Positions 21,893 through 33,026 of a stretch of 64,000 bases of DNA are shown here, piece after piece. A program made the translations under genes and the position numbers. Within the stretch, counting starts at the first letter, position 1. Every line of letters starts with the position of its first letter. The notes beneath the pieces are model-generated. The model was not told the origin of the DNA, searched no databases, and saw only the letters and a program-made list of their open reading frames with translations. The DNA is from Abelmoschus esculentus (lineage: Eukaryota > Streptophyta > Magnoliopsida > Malvales > Malvaceae), in the NCBI GenBank assembly GCA_035048815.1, contig JAUCBN010000042.1, positions 7,068,001 to 7,132,000 on the forward strand, given 5' to 3'.

Positions 21893-23351
21893 TTATTTAT
21901 GGTTTTGAAACCTCTTTTTCTCATGGTTGGGTTTTGAAGAGCTTCTTTTTTCAAAAGTAGAACTACCAACCACTTTGATTTGTTCCTTAAGCTCATTCAC
22001 CACTTTGTGGTGATTCTCACTCAAGCTAGAAATAGGGTTGTTTAAATCAACATTTTCTTTTTGAAAGAATTTTAATTCATCATTCAAATCAATAACATTT
22101 TATTCAAAATCCAAAATAGTTTTTGTCAAAGAATCATTTTTCATTTCTAAATCGGAAATAGTTTTCTTGCTTTTCAAAATTGATTCTTTGAATTTCAAAA
22201 CCAATTTATCATAAACATCTTGCAATTCATCATATACATCATATAATTCATCATAAAAAAGATCATTGCAAGAGGGTTTAAGGGTTACCTTATGCTCATC
22301 AAGAGCCATGAGACACAAGTTGGTCACTTTATTTTCTTCATCGGATGATAACTCATCATCACTCCATGTGGCAACATGAGCCTTTTGCTTCTTCTTCTTC
22401 TCAAAATTCTTCCTTTTGTATAGAGGGCAATCGGTCCTAATGTGACCGGGCTTCTTGCATTCATAGCAAATAATTTGATCTTTCTCTTCTTCTTTACTCT
22501 TTGATTTGAAGTCCTTCTTTCGTTGGAATCTCCTATTCCTATTTGCCCTCATGAGTCTAGTGAATCTTTTGGCTACCATAGCCAACTCTTCAAGTTCATC
22601 TTCTTCACTAGTGTCTATCTCTTCTTGTGACATTGAAGCTTTAAGAGCAATCCTTTTGCTTTTTCTTCTCAACCTCTCTCTTTTCAATCTTCACCCCTTC
22701 CTTTTTTTTCTCTTGTTCTCTTCCTTTCTTCATGATCTCATGGGTGAGAAGAGATCCCACAAGAGCATCAAGTTTGAGAGTCTTAAGGTCCTTGGCTTCA
22801 ATAATGGTCGTCCTCTTGCTATCCAAAGACTCGATAAGAGAGTAGATGAGCTTTCGAACGAGTTTTTCTTCCGGAATAATCTCACCGAAACCCTTGAGAC
22901 CATTGACGATCACCGAGAATCTATCAAACATTTTGGTGATGTCTTAATCCGGCTTCATCTTGAATTTCTCATAATTTAGATTGAGAAGACCAATCTTCGT
23001 TTCCTTGACGTCATTGGTGCCCTCATATGTAGTATCCAAAGAGTCCCAAACTTCTTTGGCACTTGTACATGAAGACATCTTGGAGTAGATGTCGGGGCCT
23101 AGAGCACAAAAGAGGATGTGCAAGGCTTTATCGTTAATGGACATCATTCTCCTCTCTTTATCGGTTATCTCGTTCCTTTTCTTTGGCACTTGTTGATCTC
23201 CTTACTTCATAGGAATTGAGGGTCCATCTTCGATTATATCCCAAAGGACATAATTATTGGAGTTGATGAATAGCCTCATCCTATTCTTCCAATAGGGGTA
23301 GTTATCCCCATTAAAGAAGGGTGGCTTGGTGATGGAATGTGACTCGTTCAT
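21893..23351 (-). pseudogene. Sirevirus gag (broken)
   Basis: Starts at ATG 23351 with MNESHSITKPPFFNGDNYPY, the usual copia gag opening, then KEVWDSLDTTYEGTNDVKE and the zinc knuckle CYECKKPGHIRTDC (CX2CX4HX4C) near 22430-22470. A helical acidic segment with repeated DELYDVYDEL follows. In-frame stops lie at 23202-23204 and 22944-22946. A frameshift occurs in the Lys/Glu-rich stretch near 22650-22690 and another near 22090. Gag would form the particle and bind RNA; this copy cannot. Confidence 0.82.
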
Positions 23352-23444
23352 GAATCGGAGGTAGAAGCCATTTGATTCTTCTTGTAGATGTGATCAACAC
23401 TCCTTGGATATTCTTTGGTAGATATGAATCTCTTCAAAGATTAG

Positions 23445-23456
23445 GCTTTGATACCA
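23445..23456 (-). promoter_or_regulatory. Primer binding site, initiator Met-tRNA type
   Basis: Minus-strand TGGTATCAAAGC differs by one base from the standard initiator-Met-tRNA complement TGGTATCAGAGC. It lies two bases inside the 5' LTR border, which confirms minus-strand orientation. Confidence 0.85.
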
Positions 23457-23458
23457 AT

Positions 23459-23712
23459 TATTGAGTTGATCGATCTTGAAAGATGGCCAAGAGGGGGTGA
23501 ATTGGCAATTTAAAAATTGGTGGAGGAAAAATTCGGTAAAAATATGAAAAATGAAGAACAAGGGATTTATAGTGGTTCAAGCTTCGAACAAGCTCTACAT
23601 CCACTACCTTAACTCTCACTAAGGATTTTGAAACCAATTCACTAATTGAATTCGACCTTTTTCTCGGTTCAAGGGATAACCGTTACAATTCGAATCAATT
23701 CTTCTACCCAAG
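23459..23712 (-). repeat. 5' LTR of the Sirevirus element, truncated
   Basis: About 254 bp match the start of the 3' LTR at 14931-15186 with scattered substitutions. Similarity stops at ATTCTTCTACCCAAGA, where sequence belonging to a Mutator-like inverted-repeat element begins. Roughly 900 bp of the LTR are missing. Confidence 0.88.
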
Positions 23713-24063
23713 ATTTAATTAATTCTTAATATTTTATTTGAATTTTAATTATTTGATATTTTATGTTAGAATAAAATTATATTTTATATGTATATATTTA
23801 TCATTATCGTAAAAAATTTAACGATAATGACATGTTATATATATGTAGAAAGAGGATAGATGTCATGTTATTTAAAATATATTATCACATATATATATGA
23901 TATGTCAATATCGTTAAATTTTTAACGATCTAATCATTATGTTAGTTAAAAAATGAATTATTTGTCAAAAAGACATAGGTTAAGGATTAAATTTATCCAA
24001 AAAATAAACGGGGGCCAAATGATAAAAATTATAAACGTTAAGAGTTAAAATTATCCTTATGCC
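23713..24063. mobile_element. Half copy of a Mutator-like long-TIR element
   Basis: This stretch matches, in the same orientation, the right-hand arm of the complete element at 24128-24885. It shares TTTTATTTGAATTTTAATTA at the inner end and AACGTTAAGAG...CTTATGCC at the outer end. The left half is absent and the break coincides with the truncation of the Sirevirus LTR, so one deletion probably removed both. Confidence 0.7.
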
Positions 24064-24127
24064 TTTAATAATTACTAAAAATAAATTAGTTTTTATAATT
24101 TTTATATTAAAACCTTTAATTTTAAAA

Positions 24128-24885
24128 GGCATAAAGATAATGTTAACCCTTAACGTTTATAATTTTTATCGTTTTGACCCTTATTCTTTTTTTTTTTGGA
24201 TAAATTTAGCCCTTAACCTATATCTTTTTGACAAATGGCTTATTTTTAACATCATGGTAACTAGACCGTTAAAAATCTAACAATAATAACATATTATATG
24301 CATATGATAATATATTTTAAATAACATGACATCTAGCCTATCAAATACATATATATATAATTTTATTCTAATATAAAATATAAAACAATTAAAATTCAAA
24401 TAAAATATTAAAAAATTAATTAATTCTAAAATAAAATACTATTAAACATTCTTAACCCTGACAACGATAGAATTAAAATCTACTTAAAAAATTAATTAAT
24501 TTCAAAGTGTATTCATATTTTTTAAGATAAGACTTTGATTATATCATAGTTAGGGTTAAAAATGTTTAATAGCCTTTTATTTTAGAATTAATTAATTTTT
24601 AAAATTTTATTTGAATTTTAATTATTTTATATTTTATATTGGAATAAAATTATATTTCATATATATATATTTGATAGGTTAGATGCCATGTCATTTAAAA
24701 TATAATATCATATCCATATGACATGTCATCATTGTTAGATTTTTAACAGTCCAGTTATCATAGTAGTTAAAAAATAAGCTATTTGTTAAAAAGATATAGG
24801 TTAAGTGCTAAATTTATCCCAGAAAAAGAATAAAGGTCAAAACGATAAAAATTATAAACGTTAAGGTTAACATTATCTTTACGCC
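24128..24885. mobile_element. Mutator-like MITE with very long terminal inverted repeats
   Basis: The 758-bp element starts GGCATAAAGATAATGTTAAC and ends with the near-exact reverse complement. The two arms of about 340 bp pair along almost their whole length (24128-24470 with 24540-24885), leaving a short central loop. A perfect 9-bp direct ATTTTAAAA flanks it (24119-24127 and 24886-24894), as expected for Mutator-like elements. No coding capacity. The low-complexity target makes the duplication slightly less decisive. Confidence 0.8.
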
Positions 24886-24894
24886 ATTTTAAAA

Positions 24895-25259
24895 AACTCG
24901 TATTAATAATTTTTTTAAAAAAATTAAAAGTCACCCGATCCATTATTCATCAATTATTTAATATTCACTCAAACTTCTATTTAACAAACATAACCGTTGT
25001 TTATTCAAAATCTGATCGAACCGCTCAAAAACCCGTTAGAGCCTTTGAGCAAGGGATGATCACGATCGACGGTCCCCAATAACCACGTGTCACTTCTACG
25101 CATCAGGTTGCATGCGTTTACCGTAAGACTACATGCATATGTAATCCTTCAAACCTTACAAAAGGCATTAGGGTTTAATTAAATCGCCTAGCGAAAAGCA
25201 AGGGTTTTAGTCTTAAAGCAGCTGCTTTTGGTTTCCAGTGTTTTCTCTTGCAGGAAGAT
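24895..25259 (+). promoter_or_regulatory. Promoter and leader region of the FKBP53-like gene
   Basis: Contains a G-box/ABRE-like CCACGTGTC at 25083-25091 and a telo-box (TTAGGGTTT) at 25169-25177. Telo-boxes are frequent in promoters of plant ribosome-biogenesis and cell-division genes. No clear TATA box was seen. Confidence 0.45.
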
Positions 25260-28200
25260 ATGGGTTTCTGGGGTTAGTTCTTGAGCAAAATCCTTTTTAC
25301 TTTCAGGCTTTTAATTCTTAGTTCCTATTTTACTACTTTCAGATTTCCATTTCTCATTGTTTGGTTATGGTAAAATGTGGAACAACGATTTGAGAAAATT
25401 GAACTCTTACAATGGCTTCTGATCGAGCTTTTGAAATTAAACCAAGTTCCGTTATCGTTTTCCTGCCATTTCCAGTAACCAAATGACGCATTAATTGTAT
25501 TTGTTTAAACTTCAAATTCTCTGTATGTTATTATATGCTTCTATTTTTTATACCAGGAATCGAAGTCAAACCTGGAAAACCACATCCTTATCATACCGAC
25601 AATGTTCGGGGAAAGCTTCACATTACTCAGGTATATTATTTTGAAAATACCAGAGAGTTTATATGGAATTCAATAATTAGTTTTTTAGGGGGGTTTCCTT
25701 CATTCATGGAGTGCATTGTTTATATAGCGTGTATTGGTTAAAACTTGGGGAATGATTGTTAGTTCTTTGAATTGCTATTCCAAATAATTTTTGGGTTGCA
25801 TTGATAATCTATATTATGTAATAACACAGGCAACTTTAGGCCTCGGATCTTCTAAAGAGAGGGCTGTACTTCAGTGTTCTGTCGGACACAAGAGTCCCAT
25901 CATCTTGTGTTCCTTGTTACCAAATCATAATGAGACTTGCGCCTTAGATCTTAAATTTGATGAAGATGATGATTTAGTTGCTTTCTCAGTAATTGGCTCT
26001 CAAAGCATCCACCTCTCTGGTTACTTTGTTGCTGCTGATGATGGAGGTCACCTACGGGATGAATACGAGTCGTATCCTTTTATTCAGCTTTTCTGAGATG
26101 ATTGACCGGAAGATTTTCATTCCATTTTTAACAAAAAAAATGTTTGATGAAAGAACTGAGTACATTGTTGGATTATTTAGACTTAGAATGCAGTTTAAAT
26201 AATGTGATCTATTCATTCCTTTACTACAATATGAAGTGACTCTTTTGGAGAGGATATTGCTGAGACCGAGTCCGAAGATGAGTCCTCTGATTATGATTCT
26301 GATGACGAGTATGGGGATGACTTCATAGATGATGGTGATCTTGAGTTCTACCCACCTTCACATATCCCAAATAGTGGAGGTACTTGACATTTTGGATTGT
26401 TTTACTGGAGTTCATTAAATTGGATTGCACATGTTCCTTTTCCTATCATGTCATGTGTTCCAATCTGCTAAAACTTTGAAGTAATGTATCGATAACATGG
26501 TATGAAAAAGTATTAGTCTTGTCCGCAAACTTGTGACCTATTGCTTCAGGAATCTGTTTGTTTTGAATGAATTGAAAATTTTGGTTAAGATTTATGTCAT
26601 TGCAGAAGTTTGGTGGAAGATGGAGAAACTTTTTTTAAGAACCTTTCTATAGTAGTGTATAAAAGAAGGCCCAGGAATGTAAAAGCAAATGAAAATCATC
26701 AAACATCAATGTGAACCAAGAAAGATCTAAGAACTGTTTGATTGATGTGATGAGAATTTAGTAAATATAATCGGTTTAGCTACCTTAGTATTATATTTCA
26801 AATAGGAATAGTTAGTGTTAAGAGCTGAGATTTTTTGGAGAAATTTTTATGTTTTAAGCACATTATCAAAGCCAGGTATTTAAATTCCGGTTGCAACCGC
26901 ATTTTTGGTCGTAGTATTTTATATTTGTTGCAAATATAACAAATGTTATTGCGGTCATTGTGGACTGCTATCTTCTGCAATAGCAGTTTCGGACTTGCCG
27001 CTACTGCTATATGGTGGCTGCTATTACGGTAGCGGATTGCTATCCAATAAATTGGTTTATTATTCCACTTTGTTCACAGCTGCTCATTTTTGAAAATCAT
27101 GCATGCACATGTTTTTTTGTTGCATTCATATTGTTTCTCGACAGACATTTTGCTTACTATTCTTTTTTTAATTAACTTTAGTTGTAATTGAGGAGATCAT
27201 GGAAGAGGAAAAAACTAGGAATGGAAATGATGAATCTAAAAGATTGAAGAGAAAGAATAAATTGACTGGTTCTGAGGAACAAAAGAACTCGGAGCGTCAG
27301 CTTATTGTCAGAGGTGTTGGTGCTTCAGATTTGGAAACAGAAGATGAAGATGGCTTTCCAGTTTCTGCTTCACATAAAAGCAAAGAGACTCAGCCAGAAA
27401 CTGATGTTAGTGAAAAGAAAAGGAAAGCTAAAAGCACTGATGAAGAGAGTCAGCAAGAAGGGTGAGACACCCCTCAACTTAACAGTTCCCTGAACATGAT
27501 GTCATGGTTGTAATATTTATGCAATACTGGCAACCTAACATGTTAAGACATGTTTAATCCGTTGATCTTTGTGATTGTTATGGAAAATATTTAGGAAAAA
27601 GAAGAAGAAAAAGAAGCAAAAAGGAAAGGTTACAGATAACATCAATGGTTTGCCAGATGATGAAGTTCAGCCTGGGGAGGAAGAGAGACAGGATCCAGAG
27701 AAAGTCATGCCTGATATAAACGAACAAGTTCATCCCCACAGTGATAGGTGAGTACTGTTTTCCACTCTTGGGTATTCATAGACCGTGCCTATCTTTGTAT
27801 ATGCACATGCACATACTGGTTAATGCTATCTTCCTTTCCAATTGTCTCCCAATAATATAGGTTGTAATTTTACATGGTAAACAAGTATACTGATTAAGCA
27901 ACGTCTTAAGTTAAAACCTTTAGATAAAATGGTCTCGTGAGAAGAGACTATCTTCTCCTTAATCTATGGATTTGACTTCACATAAGCAAGAGCTTGCTTG
28001 CTGTTCAATGGTACTTCTATCTCTAGTTTTGAAGTGGTGGAAACTTGGAAATGACGTGGATGTTAGGATTTTCTCTCTCTCTCTCTCTCTGAAGTTCGAA
28101 ATGCATGGGTTTTGATTTGTAGTTAGGCCAAGTCCAGATGTTGCTCTTTAGCTATATTAATGTTTTAGTTCCTAAAATATGTTACTGTATATACCTCGCA

Positions 28201-29325
28201 GGGTCCTTGGTTCTGATGCGGACAACATGCCTGGTGAGAACCTCTCTAAGAAGAAGAACAACAACAAAAAGAACAAAAAGAAAACAAACCAAGAGGATCA
28301 GGTGGCAGCAAATGCATCAGTTTCACAAAGTGGAGACAAGGGTACTTCCACTTCAAAGTCTGAAGAGAACCAAACTGATAGCAAGTCATCTCAAGTGAGA
28401 ACCTTTCCAAATGGATTGGTTGTCCAAGAGTTAGAAATGGGCAAACCAGATGGTAAAAGAGCATCTCGCGGGAAGCAGGTTATTCTTTCTCCATTAAGTT
28501 TCCTATTGATCAATTTCTCCCTCTAAGAAAAATATCAGTGCTTTATTTTTCTGCAATCTATGATCTTTATTTTGGACATTTTCTGAACCAAGGGAATGGA
28601 TAGAAGATTGTCTGAAAAGACAATGGAGCTTGTATAGTAACTTCTATTGATGTTTTCAATTATTTCGTGGGATGTGGTTCTGCATTATATTTGATGATAA
28701 AATTATGTGTATATTTTATGTGCATATCATTTGGATTTAGTATTACTCTTACCCCGGTCTGCTTTTTGGTTCAGGTGAGTGTCCATTATATTGGGAAGCT
28801 CCAAAAGAATGGCAAAATTTTCGATTCCAATGTGGGAAAGGCCCCCTTTAAGTTTCGCTTAGGTATATATGGCATTACAACTTATGAAATACCAACACTT
28901 GGCTTTTATTGGAAGGAAAGTTTTGTGTAGTTAGTGTAACTATTTTGTTTTTGTTATAGGTGTAGGAGAAGTCATTAAAGGATGGGATGTTGGTGTTGAA
29001 GGTAATGTAATTTGAATTGTTAACAACTTAATTAGTTCTTGTTGTGTTAATTCATTTTCAAAGCATTTATATATTTCTGGAATGTACGTTGGCCGCAGGT
29101 ATGCGCATTGGAGATAAAAGAAAACTCATAATTCCACCAGCAATGGGGTATGCATGCTTATGTATATTTGTTGTTAATGTCGCCACACTTCCTTATTACC
29201 GGCAATCATGATCATGTTTACATGCATTTCTCTTCAAATGCAGTTATGGTTCTAAGGGTGCTGGCGGCAGGATACCTCCAAATGCATGGCTTGAGTTTGA
29301 TGTAGAGTTGATCGGAGTTCGCTAA
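25260..29325 (+). CDS. FKBP53: Nuclear FKBP-type prolyl isomerase with nucleoplasmin-like domain (FKBP53-like)
   Basis: Eleven exons: 25260-25272, 25557-25630, 25830-26071, 26237-26379, 27182-27461, 27595-27747, 28202-28478, 28775-28862, 28960-29001, 29099-29147, 29244-29325. All are GT-AG with consistent phases, giving 480 aa. The N-terminal ~110 residues (MGFWGIEVKPGKPHPYH...) are the nucleoplasmin-like fold of plant FKBP53/FKBP43. An acidic stretch follows (ETESEDESSDYDSDDEYGDD), then Lys-rich nuclear signals (KKKKKKKQKGK; KKKNNNKKNKKK). The last ~110 residues are the FKBP domain with VHYIGKL, FDSN, EVIKGWDVG and PPNAWLEFDVELIGV, so the isomerase pocket residues are present. Arabidopsis FKBP53 is a histone chaperone acting on rDNA chromatin; the same role is inferred. 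Exon 1 is only 13 nt, so a different upstream start cannot be fully excluded. Confidence 0.92.
28072..28090. repeat. (TC)n microsatellite in an FKBP53-like intron
   Basis: A 19-bp uninterrupted TC run in the intron between exons 6 and 7. Confidence 0.95.
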
Positions 29326-29608
29326 GCTATGAAAATGTTTTTCACTGCTTGATGGATCATCGATGAACAAGAGAGGAAACAATATTTTGAGTTGAGTTGC
29401 AAATTTTGATTCATCCGGTATTGTCTTAAATTTGAGTTTTTGCAGAAAGTTGTGATTCGCCCTTGCTGAATAGATCAAATTTTGTATGGACACCAAATTC
29501 TGAATTCACAATGATTAAAATTCTGAATCCTACCCCTTTACATATTTTGCTGGAATCCTGCACTTTTTTGTTTTGGGTATAGACGCCTTTTTCTTGGGAG
29601 GGAAAAAG
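29326..29608 (+). other. 3' flank of the FKBP53-like gene
   Basis: Probable 3' UTR and terminator region. No second gene seen. Confidence 0.5.
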
Positions 29609-32135
29609 CTGACTCGACCTGAAAACCCGACTGAAATTTGTTCGAATCAGAATTTGGTTTGACCTGGGGATGTAATGACCCGAACCCGATCTGTATCCAA
29701 CTGTTGTTGATCCAAACCCGAATTGGACTTATTACGTAGTAACCGAACTCGAACTGTATCCGATCGAGAATGACACGAACTCGATTTCAACCTGTTATTG
29801 TGGACCCAAAACTCGACCTGCATCCGACTGAAATAAACCCGAACCCGAATCTGACCTGGCAGATAACCGATATTACCCGACTAAATCGAACTGAGACTTG
29901 ATTTTACTCAACCTGTTTTGAACCCGACCTGAAAAATGACCTGACTTGTTATTGACCTGAACTAATATTAGCAAGACTTAATATTTATGACATATAATTA
30001 AGTATGTCTATAATTTGATGAATTTAAAATATTGGTAAATATAATTAGTCTTAAAAAATATAATTAGACATGAGAATTAATTTAGGGTTAATATTTAAAT
30101 TCAGTATTACATATTTAATTAATTTATTTACTATTTTATTTAGTTTTAAAGTATTTAATTTTAATTATAGTTTTAAAATAATATTTGATTAGGAATTATA
30201 ATTCTAAATTAATATTTATTAAAAAATATAATTTTAAATTAATATTTAATTATGTTAAATTAACTTATTGAACTTAGATTTAATTGAGCTAAATTAAAAT
30301 ATAGAAACATAAATTACAAACATAATTAAAAGAATTCTAAAATCAAATTAAATTTTTATTAAATTAATCTAAATTCAATTAAATCAAAATAATTGATAAA
30401 AAAAAGAAAATTGATAAAAAAAAAAAAGTAAAAAAGACTAAATTTTTGAGAGAAATAAACTACTCATTTTTTAAGTTTGAAATTAATTTACTTTTAGTGT
30501 AAAAATTTTGAAGAGATATAAGTTACCCAAAATTTTAGAGGGAAATAGAAATAAATTTTTATTATTATATGAAAAAGAGTGAAAAACAAAATTTTGGAGG
30601 GAATTAATATATATATATTAAATTTTGAAGGATTATTATTATTATTGCAACTTATAATCAAAAAATAAACTTTGATTAAAATATAAAAATGAGATTAAAT
30701 TTAGATATTCATTTGACACTACTCTAGGTTGGGTAAAAAATTCCGTACATTTTTATATAAGTCGTGCCTAAAAAATCAAATATTGCGCCGCTCTATACCT
30801 TATTTTACAATTATTTTAATTTGGTTATGATCACTCGAAAATTAAGTTTAAAATTTTATTTTTTTTTATTCGATTTGATCTTTATTCAATTAAAATCAGA
30901 TATATATTTTAAAATTTTTTCAATTTGATCATAGAGAATTAGTTTAGTGATTGAAGAATTGGTTTTAGATAACTAGTTTAGTGATTTAGGCTTAAGGGAT
31001 TAGTGTTGGACTTATATTAAAGTATATTATATATAATATATATTAATGTATATTATATACATATATTAATATATACATCTAATATATATGCATATATATA
31101 TATATAAGTAATAAGTATACATACAATATATATTATATACATACTAATATATTATATATTAATGTATATACTACATAGTATATATGTATACATATACGTA
31201 TATACATGCTTATATATTATATATATACATACATATTATATATTTCATATATGGTATAAATTTCATATTTTTATTTTTGAAATTTATTAAACTATATTAT
31301 ATATGTATTAGTTATAATGTATTATAGTACATTAAAATTAAAATTTTCAACGAATTTAATTATTATTAATTTATAATTTTTTTTAATTTAGTACTTACAA
31401 CTTTATTTTTATTTCAAATTAACTACTATTTATTTTTCTAATTTAGTTTAATGTTTTTAATAAGATGGTATTTTCATTTTATTAATGTTTATCCTTTTTA
31501 ATTTAAAACTTTATTCTTTTTAATTCAATGTTTATTCTTTATTAATTTTTAATTTTTGTAATTTAGCCCAATTTTTAAGATATGAATCATTTGATGATAT
31601 TTTTGTTTAGTATAATGCGTAATATTTATTTTTAATGAGATTCATGCTAGTTAAAGACGTTAGATATTAAATAATTAATTAGAAATGAATAATCATCATG
31701 CAACCCAAAGTCTACCGGTTATTTACTTAATTATTTATTTGTACCAAACTAAAACTTAATAATTTTAATTATGGGACTTAAAACCCGAATTAATTTGACC
31801 TGAAATAAAACCAACTTGAAATGAATCCGACCTGAAATGCTACCGACCTGAAATGCTACCGAACTGAAATGAACCGGGCATGAAATGAACCTGTCAATTA
31901 TCTGATTTGGACCCAAACCGTTTGAACCCGATCTGAAATGAACTTGACCTGAAATGAACCCGACCTGAAATAGACCCGACCTGAAATGAACCCGACCTGA
32001 AATAGACCCGACCTAAAATGGACCCGACCCGACCCGAATTGAGTCAAAACATCAAATCAACCTGAAATGATTTATATCCGATTTTACCCGACATGACAGT
32101 ACCCGACCTGAAACCAATAACTGTTTTTACATCCT
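29609..32135. mobile_element. Transposon-like block with CCCGACCTGAAAT subterminal repeats
   Basis: Both edges (29609-29960 and 31795-32120) are packed with short ACCCGA/GACCTGAAAT words. At 31930-32010 GACCTGAAATGAACCC and its AGACCC variant alternate in tandem every 18-20 bp. The pair GGGGATGTAA (29667) and TTACATCCT (near 32125-32133) is inverted, suggesting the ends of a DNA element. The interior 29960-31790 is extremely AT-rich with no gene; 31010-31260 is an almost pure TA-type stretch (TATATATTAATGTATAT). No target duplication could be fixed, so the borders are approximate. Confidence 0.5.
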
Positions 32136-32294
32136 ACTATTTTTTTTAGTTCTGATTTGGTTTGGAATCCATATTTGGGAGGGGGGAAAGCCAAGTTCGC
32201 TAATGCCTGTTCCTCAGCTTAATTATTAGTATAAAATTAAAGCTTTCTCCTCAAAAAAGCTTCTCCTATACTCTTTTCTCCAACTACCCAATAC

Positions 32295-32306
32295 TATATA
32301 TAAATA
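32295..32306 (+). promoter_or_regulatory. TATA box of the DUF761 gene
   Basis: TATATATAAATA lies 74 bp before the start codon, a good core-promoter match and spacing. Confidence 0.6.
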
Positions 32307-32379
32307 TAAGCCTTGTTATTTCCCAACATAGCCTCCATACTTGTTGTGCCCAATTCCCCTGGTGTTTTCAATCGCAACC

Positions 32380-32715
32380 ATGTTTGATGCCACTTTAGAT
32401 TTGCTGAGCCATGTTGTTCCCAACAATCTTTACGTGTTTTTCGTCTTCAATTTGATCATTATTATGGTCCTGGTAGGATCAAAGCATGTCGATGATGATC
32501 GAGATTATCAAATCCCTCTCTCATCTGATGATAAGCAAGATGTACCCAATCCAAGTGACGAAACAACAGCCTTGAAGGTCAACAGAGTTACAGCTAAACA
32601 TGATCATAACCATGAAGATGAGGATGATGAGCTAAGGAGAAGAGTGGAAGAATTCATCGCCAAGGTTAACAATCAATGGAGAGTAGAAAATCTGGGAATG
32701 TATACATGGGATTAA
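32380..32715 (+). CDS. Small DUF761-domain protein
   Basis: Single-exon gene of 111 codons starting MFDATLDLLSHVVPNNLYVF. Residues ~10-35 form one hydrophobic segment (VFFVFNLIIIMVLVG) that could be a membrane anchor. The middle is charged and His/Asp-rich (KHDHNHEDEDDE). The C-terminus ELRRRVEEFIAKVNNQWRVEN matches the DUF761 motif seen in many small plant proteins, some first found as cotton-fibre cDNAs. Molecular role unknown. The frame also runs upstream without an ATG; this ATG is the first and follows a TATA box at a suitable distance. Confidence 0.8.
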   Translation: MFDATLDLLSHVVPNNLYVFFVFNLIIIMVLVGSKHVDDDRDYQIPLSSDDKQDVPNPSDETTALKVNRVTAKHDHNHEDEDDELRRRVEEFIAKVNNQWRVENLGMYTWD

Positions 32716-33026
32716 GTAAGAGATGATGACCATTCTCATGTATTTGTTTTAATATTATTCTAAAGAGTTTTAGGAGTTTTTAATCAAAACGATGAACATT
32801 CCAACTTCAAATCACATTCTATTTCTGTAAAATAAGAAATGTTGATTGGGAGGGGAATATTGATAATAAAACTAAAAGCTAGCATTAGTCACAATAATTA
32901 TTTGGTCCATACTCTCATACAAGGCATAGCAGAAGAGTCAAATTATAATTGACTTCTGACATTATAAATCGGAGAAGGAAAAGCAGCTAAAAAAAGTAAA
33001 ACCAGTATGATTCAATGGCTTCTGAT
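32716..33026. other. Shared 3' gap between convergent genes
   Basis: 311 bp separate the DUF761 stop from the MAP65 stop; the two genes converge. Presumably both 3' UTRs lie here. AATAAG and GATAATAAAA words occur, but no poly-A signal can be assigned. Confidence 0.5.

Larger units (their letters stand above)
14931..23712 (-). mobile_element. Sirevirus-type Ty1/copia retrotransposon, 5' LTR truncated
   Basis: On the minus strand the order is truncated 5' LTR (23459-23712), Met-tRNA primer site (23445-23456), gag, pol, an extra ORF, polypurine tract and 3' LTR (14931-16094). The protease and gag-pre-integrase (WYLDSGCSRHMTGD, GLKHNLLSISQLCDKG), the extra ORF after pol and repeated polypurine tracts are features of the Sirevirus lineage. 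The element landed in the protease of the older copia element to its left. The right-hand flank of that host element is missing, so a deletion removed the outer part of the 5' LTR and what lay beyond. Confidence 0.87.

Noticed and set aside
22506..22979. Plus-strand frame of 157 codons
   Set aside because: It is the antisense shadow of the Sirevirus gag; the Leu/Ser-rich product mirrors the Lys/Glu-rich gag strand.
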